64,000 nucleotides of DNA from Hyphomonadaceae bacterium (lineage in GTDB: Bacteria; Pseudomonadota; Alphaproteobacteria; Caulobacterales; Hyphomonadaceae): NCBI GenBank assembly GCA_022844345.1, contig JALHLU010000005.1:72072-136071 (forward strand), given 5' to 3'. The notes below the pieces were generated by a model, which worked only from the letters and a program-made list of their open reading frames with translations, ran no database searches and had not been told where the DNA came from. The translations under genes were made by a program, and so were the position numbers. Position 1 is the stretch's first letter. Each line of letters begins with the position of its first letter. This document shows, in pieces, positions 44,660 through 53,808 of the stretch.

Positions 44660-45433
44660 TCACTGGGGGCTGAACCTTGCTCCAAGGTAAACGCGGCGGA
44701 CATCCTCGTTAGCAAGTACGGCCGAGGGCGTGCCCTCGAACAGCACCGTGCCGTCATAGATGATCGAGGCGCGGTCAACGATTTCAAGCGTTTCACGAAC
44801 CTGGTGATCGGTGATCAGCACGCCGAGGCCCCTGCCCTTGAGATAGCGGACGAGGTCGGAAATATCCGAGACAGCCAGCGGGTCGATACCCGTGAACGGC
44901 TCATCCAGCAGCATGAAATTCGGCCGCGAGGCGAGCGCCCGGGCGATCTCGACGCGGCGGCGCTCCCCGCCCGAGAGCGAGTTTGCGTTCTGCTTCGCCA
45001 GCCGGGCGATCTGCAATTCCTCCAGCAGGCTCTCGGTCAGTTCCTTGCGCTTCGAGCGCGAGCTTTCGGTCAACTCGGCAACCGACATGACGTTGTCCCA
45101 CACGCTCATGCCGCGAAAGATCGAGTTCTCCTGAGGCAGGTAACCGACACCCAGGCGCGCCCGCTGGTACATCGGCAGGGCGGTTACATCGGCGCCGTCT
45201 ATCGTGACGCGGCCCCCATCGGCGGCGATGAGACCCATGATCATGTAGAAGCAGGTCGTCTTGCCCGCACCGTTAGGGCCCAGCAGGCCGGCGATCTCGC
45301 CGCGCTTCAAGCTGAGGCTGACATCCTTGACGACCTGGCGACCCTTGAAGGATTTCGCGAGGTTGTTCGCGCGCAGACCGTCGCGGTCATCGGCTTCGTA
45401 AGCGAGTGGGGCCGTTTCGCTGCGAACGTCCAT
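44660..45433 (-). CDS. lptB: LPS export ABC transporter ATP-binding protein LptB
   Basis: 257 residues, cytoplasmic ATPase of the LptB2FGC machine that extracts LPS from the inner membrane. Walker A GPNGAGKTT (52-60), Q-loop in YLPQENSIF, signature LSGGERRR and Walker B FMLLDEPFTGID are all present. An N-terminal extension of about 20 residues precedes the usual start. The ATG at 45433 is 7 bases after the lptA stop. It lies in the order lptC-lptA-lptB-rpoN. Confidence 0.96.
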   Translation of the reverse strand: MDVRSETAPLAYEADDRDGLRANNLAKSFKGRQVVKDVSLSLKRGEIAGLLGPNGAGKTTCFYMIMGLIAADGGRVTIDGADVTALPMYQRARLGVGYLPQENSIFRGMSVWDNVMSVAELTESSRSKRKELTESLLEELQIARLAKQNANSLSGGERRRVEIARALASRPNFMLLDEPFTGIDPLAVSDISDLVRYLKGRGLGVLITDHQVRETLEIVDRASIIYDGTVLFEGTPSAVLANEDVRRVYLGARFSPQ

Positions 45434-45440
45434 GTCGATC

Positions 45441-45998
45441 TCAGTTCCCCGGGGGCGTGGCAGGCGCCGGCGCAGGAGCCGGATCGCGGCGCGCCGGCGT
45501 GAAGATGGACGTGACCCGATCCTGCTGGGTGCCGGTAATGAGCGTGCGGCCCTCGCCAACATTGTAGACGACACGCTTGCCGCGCACCACGCCGTCAGCT
45601 CCGCGCGAGAGGATCACATCGCCCGTGATCGTGATGGTATCGCTGGGATAGTCATACTGCGCGAGATCGCCTTTGATGCGGACGTCGGGCGCCGTGTAGT
45701 AAATGTTGCCCTCGGCCACGAGCCGCTCGATCGCTTCGCAGGCTGGCGCTTCGCCGCCTGTTGCGGGACCGGTCTGGCAGATGACGGTGAGCTTGTCCGT
45801 GGTGATGCGGCTGTCGCCCTGCGTGGCGACGACGCTGCCCGTGTAGACGCCGCGGCCTTCGTTCTGGAGATAGGACGCCTGAGCGGACGTGATCTCGATC
45901 GGAGCATCTGAGCGGCCGATCTGCGCCTGCGCTGCGCCTGACGCCAGCGAAACGGCGAGAAGCCCCGCAACAATGCCCGTGGTTTGCGACCACACCAT
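45441..45998 (-). CDS. lptA: LPS transport periplasmic protein LptA
   Basis: 185 residues with a signal peptide (cleaved after AAQA, about 25). The OstA-like beta-jellyroll shows the usual elements: PIEITSAQASYLQNEGRGVYTG, GDSRITTDKL and KGDLAQYDYPSDTITITGDV in part. It bridges the periplasm for LPS. The C-terminal tail is Pro/Ala-rich (APAPAPATPPGN). ATG 45998 has GGGTGAG nearby; GTG three codons earlier is an alternative. Confidence 0.9.
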   Translation of the reverse strand: MVWSQTTGIVAGLLAVSLASGAAQAQIGRSDAPIEITSAQASYLQNEGRGVYTGSVVATQGDSRITTDKLTVICQTGPATGGEAPACEAIERLVAEGNIYYTAPDVRIKGDLAQYDYPSDTITITGDVILSRGADGVVRGKRVVYNVGEGRTLITGTQQDRVTSIFTPARRDPAPAPAPATPPGN

Positions 45999-46044
45999 AA
46001 TGCTCACCCTGTCCTGCTCTCTCACGCCGCCGGGCCCCGAAGGC

Positions 46045-46683
46045 CTAGTTCCGCTTCTTCTTGGCCTGGAATCTTGTCCAAACATTGCCCTTGAGGATGA
46101 TGCGGTTGCCTTCATCCAGGACCTCATAGGAGTCCGCACGGACATCGCCAATAGGGCCCTTGCCCTGCAGCGGGTCCTGCCCCTCCACCCGGTTCTCGCG
46201 CACATACATCCGCGTGCGCTGTGAGGTGAACGTGTAGCCAGCTGCGTCCGTCATCACGACGTCACCTTCCAGTTCAAGCAGCTCCGTTTCGGCGTTCCAG
46301 ACCCCCTGGCGCGCCTGGACGGTCGAGGACGCGGCGTCCTGCAGGCGCGGGTTCACGAGGTCGATCAGGTTCACATTGTCCCGCCGCCGGCGCGCGGTTT
46401 CGGCCGTGAGCGTGTAGGGGCGGTCATTGGCGTCATAGCCATCGAAGCGCGGCCCGAGAACTGTGACGCTGAGCCCCGTGGCGCCCGGCTCGGCGCCCTT
46501 CTGGCGCAGGCTGCTCTCGATCACGGTGCCCAGCAGCCAGCCGGCCGCCAGCACGGCCCCGATCGTGAACAGCAGGCGCAGGATATGAACCAGCGCGGTG
46601 CGCGCCCGGGCTTCCTTCAGCGAGGTGGCCCGGCGCGGACCCCAGAGGTCCATGGAGTGGCGAGAGTGGGCGGCAGTAGCCAT
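46045..46683 (-). CDS. lptC: LPS export protein LptC
   Basis: 212 residues. One membrane helix (about 32-54) anchors a periplasmic jellyroll (RPYTLTAETARR, DAAGYTFTSQRTRMYVRENRVEG in part). LptC passes LPS from LptBFG to LptA. It is 46 bases upstream of lptA on the same strand and is followed upstream by rnd. ATG at 46683 is preferred to a TTG seven codons earlier. Confidence 0.9.
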   Translation of the reverse strand: MATAAHSRHSMDLWGPRRATSLKEARARTALVHILRLLFTIGAVLAAGWLLGTVIESSLRQKGAEPGATGLSVTVLGPRFDGYDANDRPYTLTAETARRRRDNVNLIDLVNPRLQDAASSTVQARQGVWNAETELLELEGDVVMTDAAGYTFTSQRTRMYVRENRVEGQDPLQGKGPIGDVRADSYEVLDEGNRIILKGNVWTRFQAKKKRN

Positions 46684-46790
46684 ACGCCAGCCTAGATCGG
46701 ACAAGCCGCCCGAGGAAACCGGGCGAGCGCAGCGTTACGCCTGAATCGGGCGGAAATTCCACCCTTTCAGACGTGCCGAGGGCGAAATCC

Positions 46791-47405
46791 TCAGCTGTGT
46801 GCAAAAATATCCTGGTCGGCCCAGCCCGAAAGGTCGAGCGCAGCCCGGACCGGCAGGAAATCGAAACAGGCCTGAGCCAGCTCTGTCCGGCCCTCGCGCT
46901 CGAGCATCACGTCCAGCCGGGCCTTGATTTCGTGCAGGTGGAGGACGTCCGAGGCTGCATAGGCCAGCTGGGCCTCGGAGAGCTTGTCAGAGCCCCAGTC
47001 AGAGCTCTGCTGGGCCTTGGACATGTCGATATTGAGGACCTCGCGCGAGAGATCCTTCAGCCCGTGCCGGTCCGTATACGTACGGGCGAGGCGCGAGGCG
47101 ATCTTGGTGCAGTAGACTGGAAAACAGGGCGCGCCGAGCCATTGCTGGATCATCCCGAGGTCGAACCGCGCGAAGTGGAAGATCTTGAGGATGCGCGGGT
47201 TCGAAACCAGGGCTTTCAGGTTGGGGCAGTCATAGTCCGGCCGCTTGAGGCGGACGACATGGGCATCGCCCTTCCCGTCGGACAGCTGCACCACGCACAG
47301 GGCGTCACGAAACGGGTTGAGACCCATGGTTTCCGTGTCGATGGCGACGGAACCCTCGAACTTCACATGAGCCGGCAGGTCGCCTTCGTGGTGATGAATC
47401 GCCAA
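46791..47405 (-). CDS. rnd: Ribonuclease D, short form
   Basis: 204 residues, only the DEDD exonuclease domain: AIDTETMG (Asp23, Glu25), FHFARFDLGMI and YAASDVLHLHEI supply the acidic residues. The HRDC domains of E. coli RNase D are absent, as in many alphaproteobacterial RNases of this size. It trims tRNA 3' ends. The start is TTG at 47405, with GAGGAGA 7 bases before it. It heads the rnd-lptC-lptA-lptB run. Confidence 0.93.
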   Translation of the reverse strand: MAIHHHEGDLPAHVKFEGSVAIDTETMGLNPFRDALCVVQLSDGKGDAHVVRLKRPDYDCPNLKALVSNPRILKIFHFARFDLGMIQQWLGAPCFPVYCTKIASRLARTYTDRHGLKDLSREVLNIDMSKAQQSSDWGSDKLSEAQLAYAASDVLHLHEIKARLDVMLEREGRTELAQACFDFLPVRAALDLSGWADQDIFAHS

Positions 47406-47491
47406 GATCAGTCTCCTCGTCTGTAGCCGAGGATTGGCGAAAAGCCCATTTCCGGCAGCTTCCGGGCCTGACCATCAGCCGCCCGGGAAAG

Positions 47492-47576
<85 letters not shown>

Positions 47577-47704
47577 AGATAGCAAGGGGCGCGTGATACA
47601 GGCGGTACGCCCCGGTTTCAAGAGGATCGTTGGTTGAGTCCCCAGCCTATCGCCAGACCAGCCGGAAACCGCGGCCTACCGCTGGTCCAGGCCCCTGAGG
47701 GACC

Positions 47705-48310
47705 CTAGTCGAAGTTCCAGACCGCCCGGATACCGAACTCGTCCAACCCCTGATTGCGGCCATCGCCCAGGATCTGGCCGTGGCTGAGGTGCTCGTAGAT
47801 GCCCTGCAGCGCGAAATCCGGCGAGATTTCCCATGTCAGCGCGAGTGACGTCCGGAACAGGTCGCGCGAGCCGAGCAGCACGTGCTCCGCATCGAAGGCG
47901 ATATTCTCGGGCGTGCCATTGGGAAACTTATTGTTCAGTTCGCCGTCGTGGATCGCGTATCCAAAGCCAGGCTCCAGCCGCCAATCGGGCGCGAACTGCC
48001 AGTCCCATTGCAGGCCGGCAGCGATGTAGGAGGTATTCCCCCGGGTGTTGACCGAGGCCATCAGATAGGGATGCGGCGAGGCCGCCCAGGCGAGGAAGTC
48101 CGGCGAGATAAAACGCAGTTCGGCGGCGACGTTGGGTCCCTCTTCCTTGTCCGCATTCGAGCAGTCGATCTGATTCAGGAAGTCGTCCGCGATGACACAG
48201 ATATTGTGCTGCATCACGCCGAGGCGGACGCTGTCGACCTGTGCAAACGCAGCAGGCGCAGCGGATACGGCCGTTGCCATGGCGGCGGCAGTCAGAAACC
48301 CCGGCTTCAT
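47705..48310 (-). CDS. PagL-like lipid A deacylase / acyloxyacyl hydrolase family protein
   Basis: 201 residues with a signal peptide (about 23 residues). The mature part is a small outer-membrane barrel: alternating segments such as PYLMASVNTRGNTSYIAAGL, and the C-terminus ends in aromatic WNFD as for outer-membrane proteins. YEHLSHGQILGDGRNQGLDE near the end holds the His-Ser-...-Glu arrangement of PagL. PagL-type enzymes remove a 3-O acyl chain from lipid A. No operon partner is nearby. Confidence 0.75.
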   Translation of the reverse strand: MKPGFLTAAAMATAVSAAPAAFAQVDSVRLGVMQHNICVIADDFLNQIDCSNADKEEGPNVAAELRFISPDFLAWAASPHPYLMASVNTRGNTSYIAAGLQWDWQFAPDWRLEPGFGYAIHDGELNNKFPNGTPENIAFDAEHVLLGSRDLFRTSLALTWEISPDFALQGIYEHLSHGQILGDGRNQGLDEFGIRAVWNFD

Positions 48311-48414
48311 ACAGACTCTCCCGAATTCCGGCTCCCGGATTCAGGACAAGCTAGAGCATGTTCCGGCGCAACAGTGAACAGCCCGGCCGGCTGCAGCCGC
48401 GCCTATCCGATGCC

Positions 48415-48519
48415 CTACCGTTTGGGCTCGCGGGTCATCAGCGTGGCGTAGATCAGCACGAGTGCAAAAACAGACATGACGGCGATGACGCCGGGAATGA
48501 AAAGGGGCTGCAGGTCCAT
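48415..48519 (-). CDS. 34-residue single-helix membrane microprotein
   Basis: Starts MDLQPLFIPGVIAVMSVFAL and ends TLMTREPKR: one membrane helix (about 8-28) then a positive tail, so the C-terminus should be cytoplasmic. GAGGAGACC lies 5-13 bases before the ATG, a strong ribosome binding site. It follows a small lipoprotein gene by 27 bases on the same strand, and that gene has an FNR/FixK-type box upstream, so both may be oxygen-regulated. Its size and topology resemble single-helix subunits of membrane complexes such as oxidases; function is not known. Confidence 0.6.
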   Translation of the reverse strand: MDLQPLFIPGVIAVMSVFALVLIYATLMTREPKR

Positions 48520-48546
48520 GGCAGGTCTCCTCGTTGAGAATTGGAT

Positions 48547-48819
48547 TCAGCTTTCCTGGACACAGGACGGCAGGCGCATCTGGTCGTCGGCATCGCAGGC
48601 ATAGGTCACGCCCGCGACAGCGGCCTTCCAGGTCCACTTGGCATTGACGCGCGCCTCTTCCGTGACCGCGATCGAAGCAGCATCGGCTACGCCGAGCGCC
48701 CCGGCGGTCAAGTCCCTCAGCGAGGCCCGGTAGTCCTCCGACGTCTGGGCGTCCCCACAGGAGGCCAGCGCGACCAGGAGGGCCAAGCCGACAAGTTTGG
48801 TGGAAGTCCTTCCGATCAT
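48547..48819 (-). CDS. Small lipoprotein
   Basis: 90 residues with a lipoprotein signal ending LVALASC (Cys about 21), then a mature part with two more Cys (TYACDADD and RLPSCVQES) that could form a disulfide. No family recognised. GGGGAT lies upstream of the ATG. An FNR-type palindrome at 48889-48902, 70 bases upstream, is shared with the divergent FixL-like kinase gene. The 34-residue microprotein gene follows. Confidence 0.65.
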   Translation of the reverse strand: MIGRTSTKLVGLALLVALASCGDAQTSEDYRASLRDLTAGALGVADAASIAVTEEARVNAKWTWKAAVAGVTYACDADDQMRLPSCVQES

Positions 48820-48888
48820 GACGATCCCCGATGATCTGCCGTCCGGTGTCATCAGGCTCCATGATGCCGGGACCTTCGAGGCGAGAGT

Positions 48889-48902
48889 CTGATCCAGATC
48901 AA
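48889..48902. promoter_or_regulatory. FNR/FixK-type box between a small lipoprotein gene and the FixL-like kinase gene
   Basis: On the minus strand TTGATCTGGATCAG, matching TTGAT-N4-ATCAA at nine of ten fixed positions. It is 70 bases before the lipoprotein start and 65 before the kinase start, suitable for either direction. Confidence 0.6.
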
Positions 48903-48966
48903 GGGAAGACGGGGGACGAAAAGGCATCGACGATCGGCAGCGCGATCCGGCGCCGCGAGGCCTGTC

Positions 48967-50595
48967 ATGCGAGAACCCACGCCCGCCATTCCGCCGCCTG
49001 CGCCAACTGGCGCCTCGGAAGGGCATGCGCTAGACTCGGTGCCTATGTGGAGACTGCCGGACATCAGCCTGCAATCGCTCTTTTCAGACGATCGCTTCCG
49101 CATCGTGCCCGAGACGATGGTGGACGGCTTGATCGTCATCGATGCCGCCGGGGTGATCCAGTATGTGAACCCGGGCTGCGAGAAGCTGTTCAGATATACG
49201 TCCGGGGAGCTTATTGGGCGCAACGTGGCAACGCTGATGCCAACGCCTTACGCCGAGAAGCATGACGGCTTTCTATCGCGCCACCGTGAGACGCGCGTGA
49301 AACGCATCATCGGCGTCGGGCGGGAATTGACCGGCCTGAAATCTGACGGCGCCGTGTTTCCGATGTATCTTTCGGTCGGCGAGGCCGAGACGGCCAACGG
49401 CATCATTTTTGTCGGGATCATCTATGACCTGACGGACAAGAAGCGCGCCGAGGAAGTCATCCTCCACCACCAGAAGCTGGACGCCATCGGCCAGCTGTCG
49501 GGCGGCATCGCGCACGACTTCAACAACATCCTGGCGGTCATCGGCGGCAACCTCGAGATGATCGCGAACGTTGACCTTCCACCGGCGGCGCGCCGTGCGG
49601 TCGCGCGTGCGCAGGACGCCGCCGTGCGGGCCGCAAGGATCACGCAGCGCCTGCTGGCCTTCGCCCGCAAGCAGCCGCTGCAGCGCCAGATGCTGGACCT
49701 CAACAAGTGTCTTGAGGACATGGCGGAAATGCTGCAGCGGACGATCGGTGAGCCCGTGGACATCCGCATGTTCCTGGCGTCCGACCCGGGCCTTGTCGAT
49801 GCTGATATCGACCAGTTCGAAACCGCCGTCCTCAACCTCGTGGTCAATGCCCGTGATGCGATGCCCGAAGGCGGTATCGTGACAATTGAAACGGAAATGG
49901 TGCGATTCGACGACGATCCGCGCACCGCCCAGGAAGCGCCGCCAGGCGATTACCTGCGCGTGTCCGTGTCGGACAATGGCGCGGGCATGTCGCCCGAAGT
50001 GTGCGCCCGTGCGATCGAGCCCTTCTTCACGACCAAGGAAGTGGGCGCTGGAACCGGTCTTGGCTTGTCCATGGTCTATGGTTTCATGAAGCAGATCGGC
50101 GGCCACGCGCGGCTTTACAGCGAAGTCGGCCATGGAACGCGCGTGAGCCTGTTCTTTCCGCATCAGGAATCAGGCGAGAAGGCGGTCGTAGCCGGAACGG
50201 ATACGTCAACGCCTGCGGGCGATGGCGAAACAATCCTGGTGGTGGAGGATGATCCCGACGTTCGCCTCGTCACGGTCTCGCGGCTGGAAAGCCTGGGCTA
50301 CAAGGTGAAGATCGCGGTCGATGGCGCCAACGCGCTGGATGTCCTTGGCCGTTCGCCGGAAGTCCAGCTCGCGCTTGTCGACATCGTGATGCCGGGCGGC
50401 ATGGACGGGCATGCACTGGCCGACGAAATCGAGAAGCGAAATCCGCGCGTCCGCATCGTGCTGACATCCGGTTATTCGCCCCGCATGGCTGCAGGTGGCG
50501 GACGGGCCGGCCGTTCCTTCCTGCCCAAGCCCTCGACGCGGGCGCAGCTGGCGCAAATGGTGCGCGGAACCCTCTATCCGCGCAGCGGGGCCTAA
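48967..50595 (+). CDS. Hybrid histidine kinase with FixL-type heme PAS domain (oxygen sensor)
   Basis: 542 residues and no membrane helix, so soluble. PAS domain about 45-155, kinase core about 165-400 with phospho-acceptor His183 (IAHDFNN) and ATP-binding NARDAM, DNGAGM and GTGLGL, then a receiver about 415-535 with Asp in LVDIVMPG. The PAS region follows FixL closely: [27 protein letters not shown] and FPMYLSVGE. His99 (KHD) fits the heme ligand of FixL and Arg119 (GVGR) fits the oxygen-binding Arg, 20 residues apart as in Bradyrhizobium FixL. The added receiver makes it like rhizobial hFixL. It is convergent with the response regulator gene. Confidence 0.88.
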   Translation: MREPTPAIPPPAPTGASEGHALDSVPMWRLPDISLQSLFSDDRFRIVPETMVDGLIVIDAAGVIQYVNPGCEKLFRYTSGELIGRNVATLMPTPYAEKHDGFLSRHRETRVKRIIGVGRELTGLKSDGAVFPMYLSVGEAETANGIIFVGIIYDLTDKKRAEEVILHHQKLDAIGQLSGGIAHDFNNILAVIGGNLEMIANVDLPPAARRAVARAQDAAVRAARITQRLLAFARKQPLQRQMLDLNKCLEDMAEMLQRTIGEPVDIRMFLASDPGLVDADIDQFETAVLNLVVNARDAMPEGGIVTIETEMVRFDDDPRTAQEAPPGDYLRVSVSDNGAGMSPEVCARAIEPFFTTKEVGAGTGLGLSMVYGFMKQIGGHARLYSEVGHGTRVSLFFPHQESGEKAVVAGTDTSTPAGDGETILVVEDDPDVRLVTVSRLESLGYKVKIAVDGANALDVLGRSPEVQLALVDIVMPGGMDGHALADEIEKRNPRVRIVLTSGYSPRMAAGGGRAGRSFLPKPSTRAQLAQMVRGTLYPRSGA

Positions 50596-50604
50596 CGCCG
50601 ATCG

Positions 50605-51348
50605 CTACGAGTTCAAGCGCACCTCGCACGCCAGCACATAGCCCTCGCCCCGTACTGTCTGGATCAGGTTGGCGTTCGACCCATGCTGCGTCAGCTTGCG
50701 GCGCAGGCGGCTGACCAGCGTATCAATGCTGCGGTCAAAGGCATCCCAGTCGTCCTTCTTCGTCGCCTCCGCGATTGCGTCACGCGACATGACGCGATTG
50801 GGGCGATCCAACAGGGCGGCCAGGAGATTGTATTCGGCTCCGGTCAGATCGACGGAGACACCAGACGTCGTGCTGAGGTCGCGGCGCGATGGGGTCAGCA
50901 CAAAATTGTCGAAACGGACCTGCCGTTCCACCGTTGCGGCGGACAGGGGAACAGCCACCTCCGCTGGCGGTCGCGCGCGGCGCAGGACTGCGCGTACGCG
51001 CGCCAGCAGCTCACGAAGTTCAAAAGGCTTTGGCAGGTAGTCATCCGCGCCGACCTCAAGCCCCACGACGCGGTCGACCATCGACCCCTTGCCGGACAGC
51101 ATGATGATGGGCGTCGTGAGCCGTGACCTTATCTCTGCCGCGAAGGTCAGTCCGTCGCCGCCCGGCATGTTGATGTCCAGGAGCAGGAGGTCGGCCGCTG
51201 CGGCCGCCATGGCCGCCCTTGCCTCCGCAGGGTTGCCCGCCTGACGCGTGACATACCCCTCCGCATCCAGGAAATCGGCCAGGGTTTCCCGAAGACCGAC
51301 GTCATCGTCGACGATCAGGATATTCCCCAGTGAACTCACTCCCGGCAC
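50605..51348 (-). CDS. OmpR/PhoB-type response regulator (FxkR-like by context)
   Basis: 247 residues: receiver (about 5-120, phospho-acceptor in LLLDINMPGGDG, Lys in YLPKPF) and a C-terminal winged helix (about 150-245, SIDTLVSRLRRKL and VRGEGYVLA). The GTG at 51348 is chosen because TGGAG lies seven bases before it; an ATG ten codons earlier lacks one, and a GTG at 51339 is possible. It follows ccoS by 106 bases on the same strand and meets the FixL-like kinase gene tail to tail 9 bases away, so they are a likely pair. In rhizobia the hFixL partner FxkR is also of OmpR type. Confidence 0.88.
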   Translation of the reverse strand: MPGVSSLGNILIVDDDVGLRETLADFLDAEGYVTRQAGNPAEARAAMAAAAADLLLLDINMPGGDGLTFAAEIRSRLTTPIIMLSGKGSMVDRVVGLEVGADDYLPKPFELRELLARVRAVLRRARPPAEVAVPLSAATVERQVRFDNFVLTPSRRDLSTTSGVSVDLTGAEYNLLAALLDRPNRVMSRDAIAEATKKDDWDAFDRSIDTLVSRLRRKLTQHGSNANLIQTVRGEGYVLACEVRLNS

Positions 51349-51454
51349 CAAAACGCTCCAGCCTGCTGGCGCGAGCATTCCCGCGCCATCTCAGGGGCCA
51401 CCGCGCGCTCCGGCTGTCAACGCACGAGTTGCCGCTCCCCTCGTGTCTGCGGCG

Positions 51455-51604
51455 TCAGGGCAAGGGATCCTTGTCCGTCAATATCCGCGCCGCCGACCCC
51501 GCAGGGTCATCATACTGGCCCGCCCGGAGCGACCAGACAAACGCCGCCAGGGCGATACCGGCCAGCAGAAGGGCGGCGGGCATCATGTAGAGAAGCACAT
51601 TCAT
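51455..51604 (-). CDS. ccoS: Cbb3-type oxidase assembly protein CcoS
   Basis: 49 residues. It starts MNVLLYMMPAALLLAGI, one membrane helix, followed by SLRAGQYDDPAG, the conserved CcoS block. CcoS is needed to mature the oxidase cofactors. The ATG overlaps the ccoI stop (51601-51604), so the two are translated together. The gene is very short but fits the family in length, sequence and position. Confidence 0.9.
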   Translation of the reverse strand: MNVLLYMMPAALLLAGIALAAFVWSLRAGQYDDPAGSAARILTDKDPLP

Positions 51605-53808
51605 CGGGCGTCATCCTCGAGTTTCATGATCGAAAGCCGCAGGGCGTTGAGCGTGACAATCGCCGAGGACAGTGACATCGCCGCCGCCGCCACCATCGGC
51701 GTCGCCCATCCGGCCATGGCCACGGGAACCGCCACCAGATTGTAAACGGCCGCGAAGGCGAAGTTCTCGCGCATGCGCTGGCGGGCGGCGCGTGCGATAT
51801 CGATGATCATGGCCACCGATTTCAGGCTGTCGCCGGAATAGACGCAGTCGCTGGCGAGCCGCGAGACATCGACTGCGCCCCCCGGGGCCAGCGAGGCGTG
51901 CGCCCCGGCCAGCGCAGCCGCGTCGTTGAGGCCATCGCCCACCATCAGCACCTTGCGCCCGCTTTTCTCCAGATCAGCGAGACGCTGCGCCTTGGAGACG
52001 GGCGTTGCCGCCGCGGTCCACTGGTCGATGCCTGCTTCAGCCGCCGCAAGCGCAACACGCGCGGACGAATCTCCCGATAGCAGCTCCACGGAAAGCCCCA
52101 GGCGGCGCAGGCGGGCCACCGTGTCCCTGGCCTCGGGCCGCAGCGCGTCTTCGAACCGGAAGGGGATCGGCGTATCGCCTTCGATTGCGAGCCAGAGCTC
52201 GCTGCCGCCCTGCCCGGCCACGCCAGCGAAGGCTGCAGAGCCAAGGCGCGCGGACCGCCCGCCAATAATTCCGGAAACGCCTTCGCCGGGATGCTCGACG
52301 ATTGAATCTGCCACCGGTCCTGGTCCAGCCGCCTGGGCGATCGCGCGCGAGAAGGGATGCCGGCTGGCGCGGGCAAGCATCGCCGCCTGGGCAATGGCGC
52401 CGGGAGTAGGCTCGCCAACGAGCCTTGGCTCACCAAGCGTCAGCGTGCCGGTCTTGTCGAAGACGACATGGTCGACCGCAGCGATGCGCTCGAGCGCATC
52501 GCCCGAGGACAGATACGCGCCATGGCGAAACAGCCGGCCGGCGGCGGCAACCTGCACCATGGGCGCCGCCAGCGCGATGGCGCATGGGCATGTGATGATC
52601 AGCACGGTAATCGCGATGAAGGCCGCCTGCGACAGCGACGCACCGAGCACCAGCCACGTCACGAATGTGAGGCCGGCAGCGATATGGACCTGCGGCACAT
52701 AGGCCTCGGCCGCGCGGTCGGCGATACGGCGGAAGGAGGATTTTTTCTGCTCACCTGCCTCCAGCAGCCGCCCGATTTCGGCGGTCAACGACTGGCTCGC
52801 CGGCGCTGCGGCGCGCACACGCAGGGGCGCCGAAAGGTTGACCGCCCCAGCGTGGAGCAACTGGCCGGAATACGCGGCGGAGGGCTCGACCTCGCCGGTG
52901 ACCATGCGGAGATCGACATCGCTTGCGCCTGAGATCACCTCTGCGTCGACGGCCAGCCGCTCGCCAGCCGCGATCAGCAGCACATCGCCAGGCCGGACAT
53001 CGGAAGCCCGGACGGCTTCGACTGCGCCCAGGGGGCCGATGCGGGTGGCGCTGGCCGTCTGCAACGCCGCGAGGGCGTTAGCCGCCGCATAGGCGCGCCT
53101 GCGCAACCGGGCGTCGAAGAAGCGCCCGATCAGCAGGAAGAACAACAGCATGACCGATGCATCGAAATATGCGTGCTCGCCACCGCGCGCCGTCTCGTAG
53201 AGGCTGATCGCAATGGCGAGGATGACCGCCAGCGAGATCGGTACATCCATGTTCAGGCGGCCGCGACGCAGCGCCGAAAGCGCTGACTGGAAGAATGTGA
53301 CGCCCGAGAAGGCCGTTGCGGGTATGGCGACAAGCGCCGAAGCCCAGTGCATCAGCGTGCGCGTCTCCGGCGTCACATCGGGGCTGAACCAGAGGGGCTC
53401 GGACACCACCATCACCATCATGGTCGCAAGTCCGGCAACCACCATGGCGACCATCAGGCGCCGCTCTGCCGAGACGTTGCGGTCATCCGGCTTCGCAAGG
53501 TCGCAGGCGGCGGCGCCGTAGCCGAGCTTCGTGATTGTTTCAGTGATCCGGCGCGGTTGCAGTCCGCCGGTCCATTCCACATGCATCCGTCCGGTCGACA
53601 GGTTGAGGCGCGCGACCGCAACGCCCGGCAAGGCGACGACCGCGCTCTCGATCTTCGACAGACACCCGCCGCAACTCGCCCCACGCACCATGATCTCAAG
53701 CGAGCGGCGGCCGCGATTCTCGGTGACGAAGGCGGAAGGATCCTGAACAAAGGCAGCCGTCGAGACAGGCGCCAGCCCGCTGGGACACCCTGCCGCCACC
53801 CCGGTCAT
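51601..53808 (-). CDS. ccoI: Copper-transporting P-type ATPase CcoI (FixI)
   Basis: 735 residues. An N-terminal heavy-metal domain has GASCGGC (Cys46 and Cys49); the membrane metal site is CPC in ITCPCAIALA (near 406); the phosphorylated Asp is in DKTGTLT (near 446) and the hinge is MVGDGLNDAA (near 622). It supplies copper for cbb3 oxidase assembly. Its start overlaps the ccoH stop and its stop overlaps the ccoS start, giving a chained ccoG-H-I-S unit. Confidence 0.96.
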   Translation of the reverse strand: MTGVAAGCPSGLAPVSTAAFVQDPSAFVTENRGRRSLEIMVRGASCGGCLSKIESAVVALPGVAVARLNLSTGRMHVEWTGGLQPRRITETITKLGYGAAACDLAKPDDRNVSAERRLMVAMVVAGLATMMVMVVSEPLWFSPDVTPETRTLMHWASALVAIPATAFSGVTFFQSALSALRRGRLNMDVPISLAVILAIAISLYETARGGEHAYFDASVMLLFFLLIGRFFDARLRRRAYAAANALAALQTASATRIGPLGAVEAVRASDVRPGDVLLIAAGERLAVDAEVISGASDVDLRMVTGEVEPSAAYSGQLLHAGAVNLSAPLRVRAAAPASQSLTAEIGRLLEAGEQKKSSFRRIADRAAEAYVPQVHIAAGLTFVTWLVLGASLSQAAFIAITVLIITCPCAIALAAPMVQVAAAGRLFRHGAYLSSGDALERIAAVDHVVFDKTGTLTLGEPRLVGEPTPGAIAQAAMLARASRHPFSRAIAQAAGPGPVADSIVEHPGEGVSGIIGGRSARLGSAAFAGVAGQGGSELWLAIEGDTPIPFRFEDALRPEARDTVARLRRLGLSVELLSGDSSARVALAAAEAGIDQWTAAATPVSKAQRLADLEKSGRKVLMVGDGLNDAAALAGAHASLAPGGAVDVSRLASDCVYSGDSLKSVAMIIDIARAARQRMRENFAFAAVYNLVAVPVAMAGWATPMVAAAAMSLSSAIVTLNALRLSIMKLEDDAR

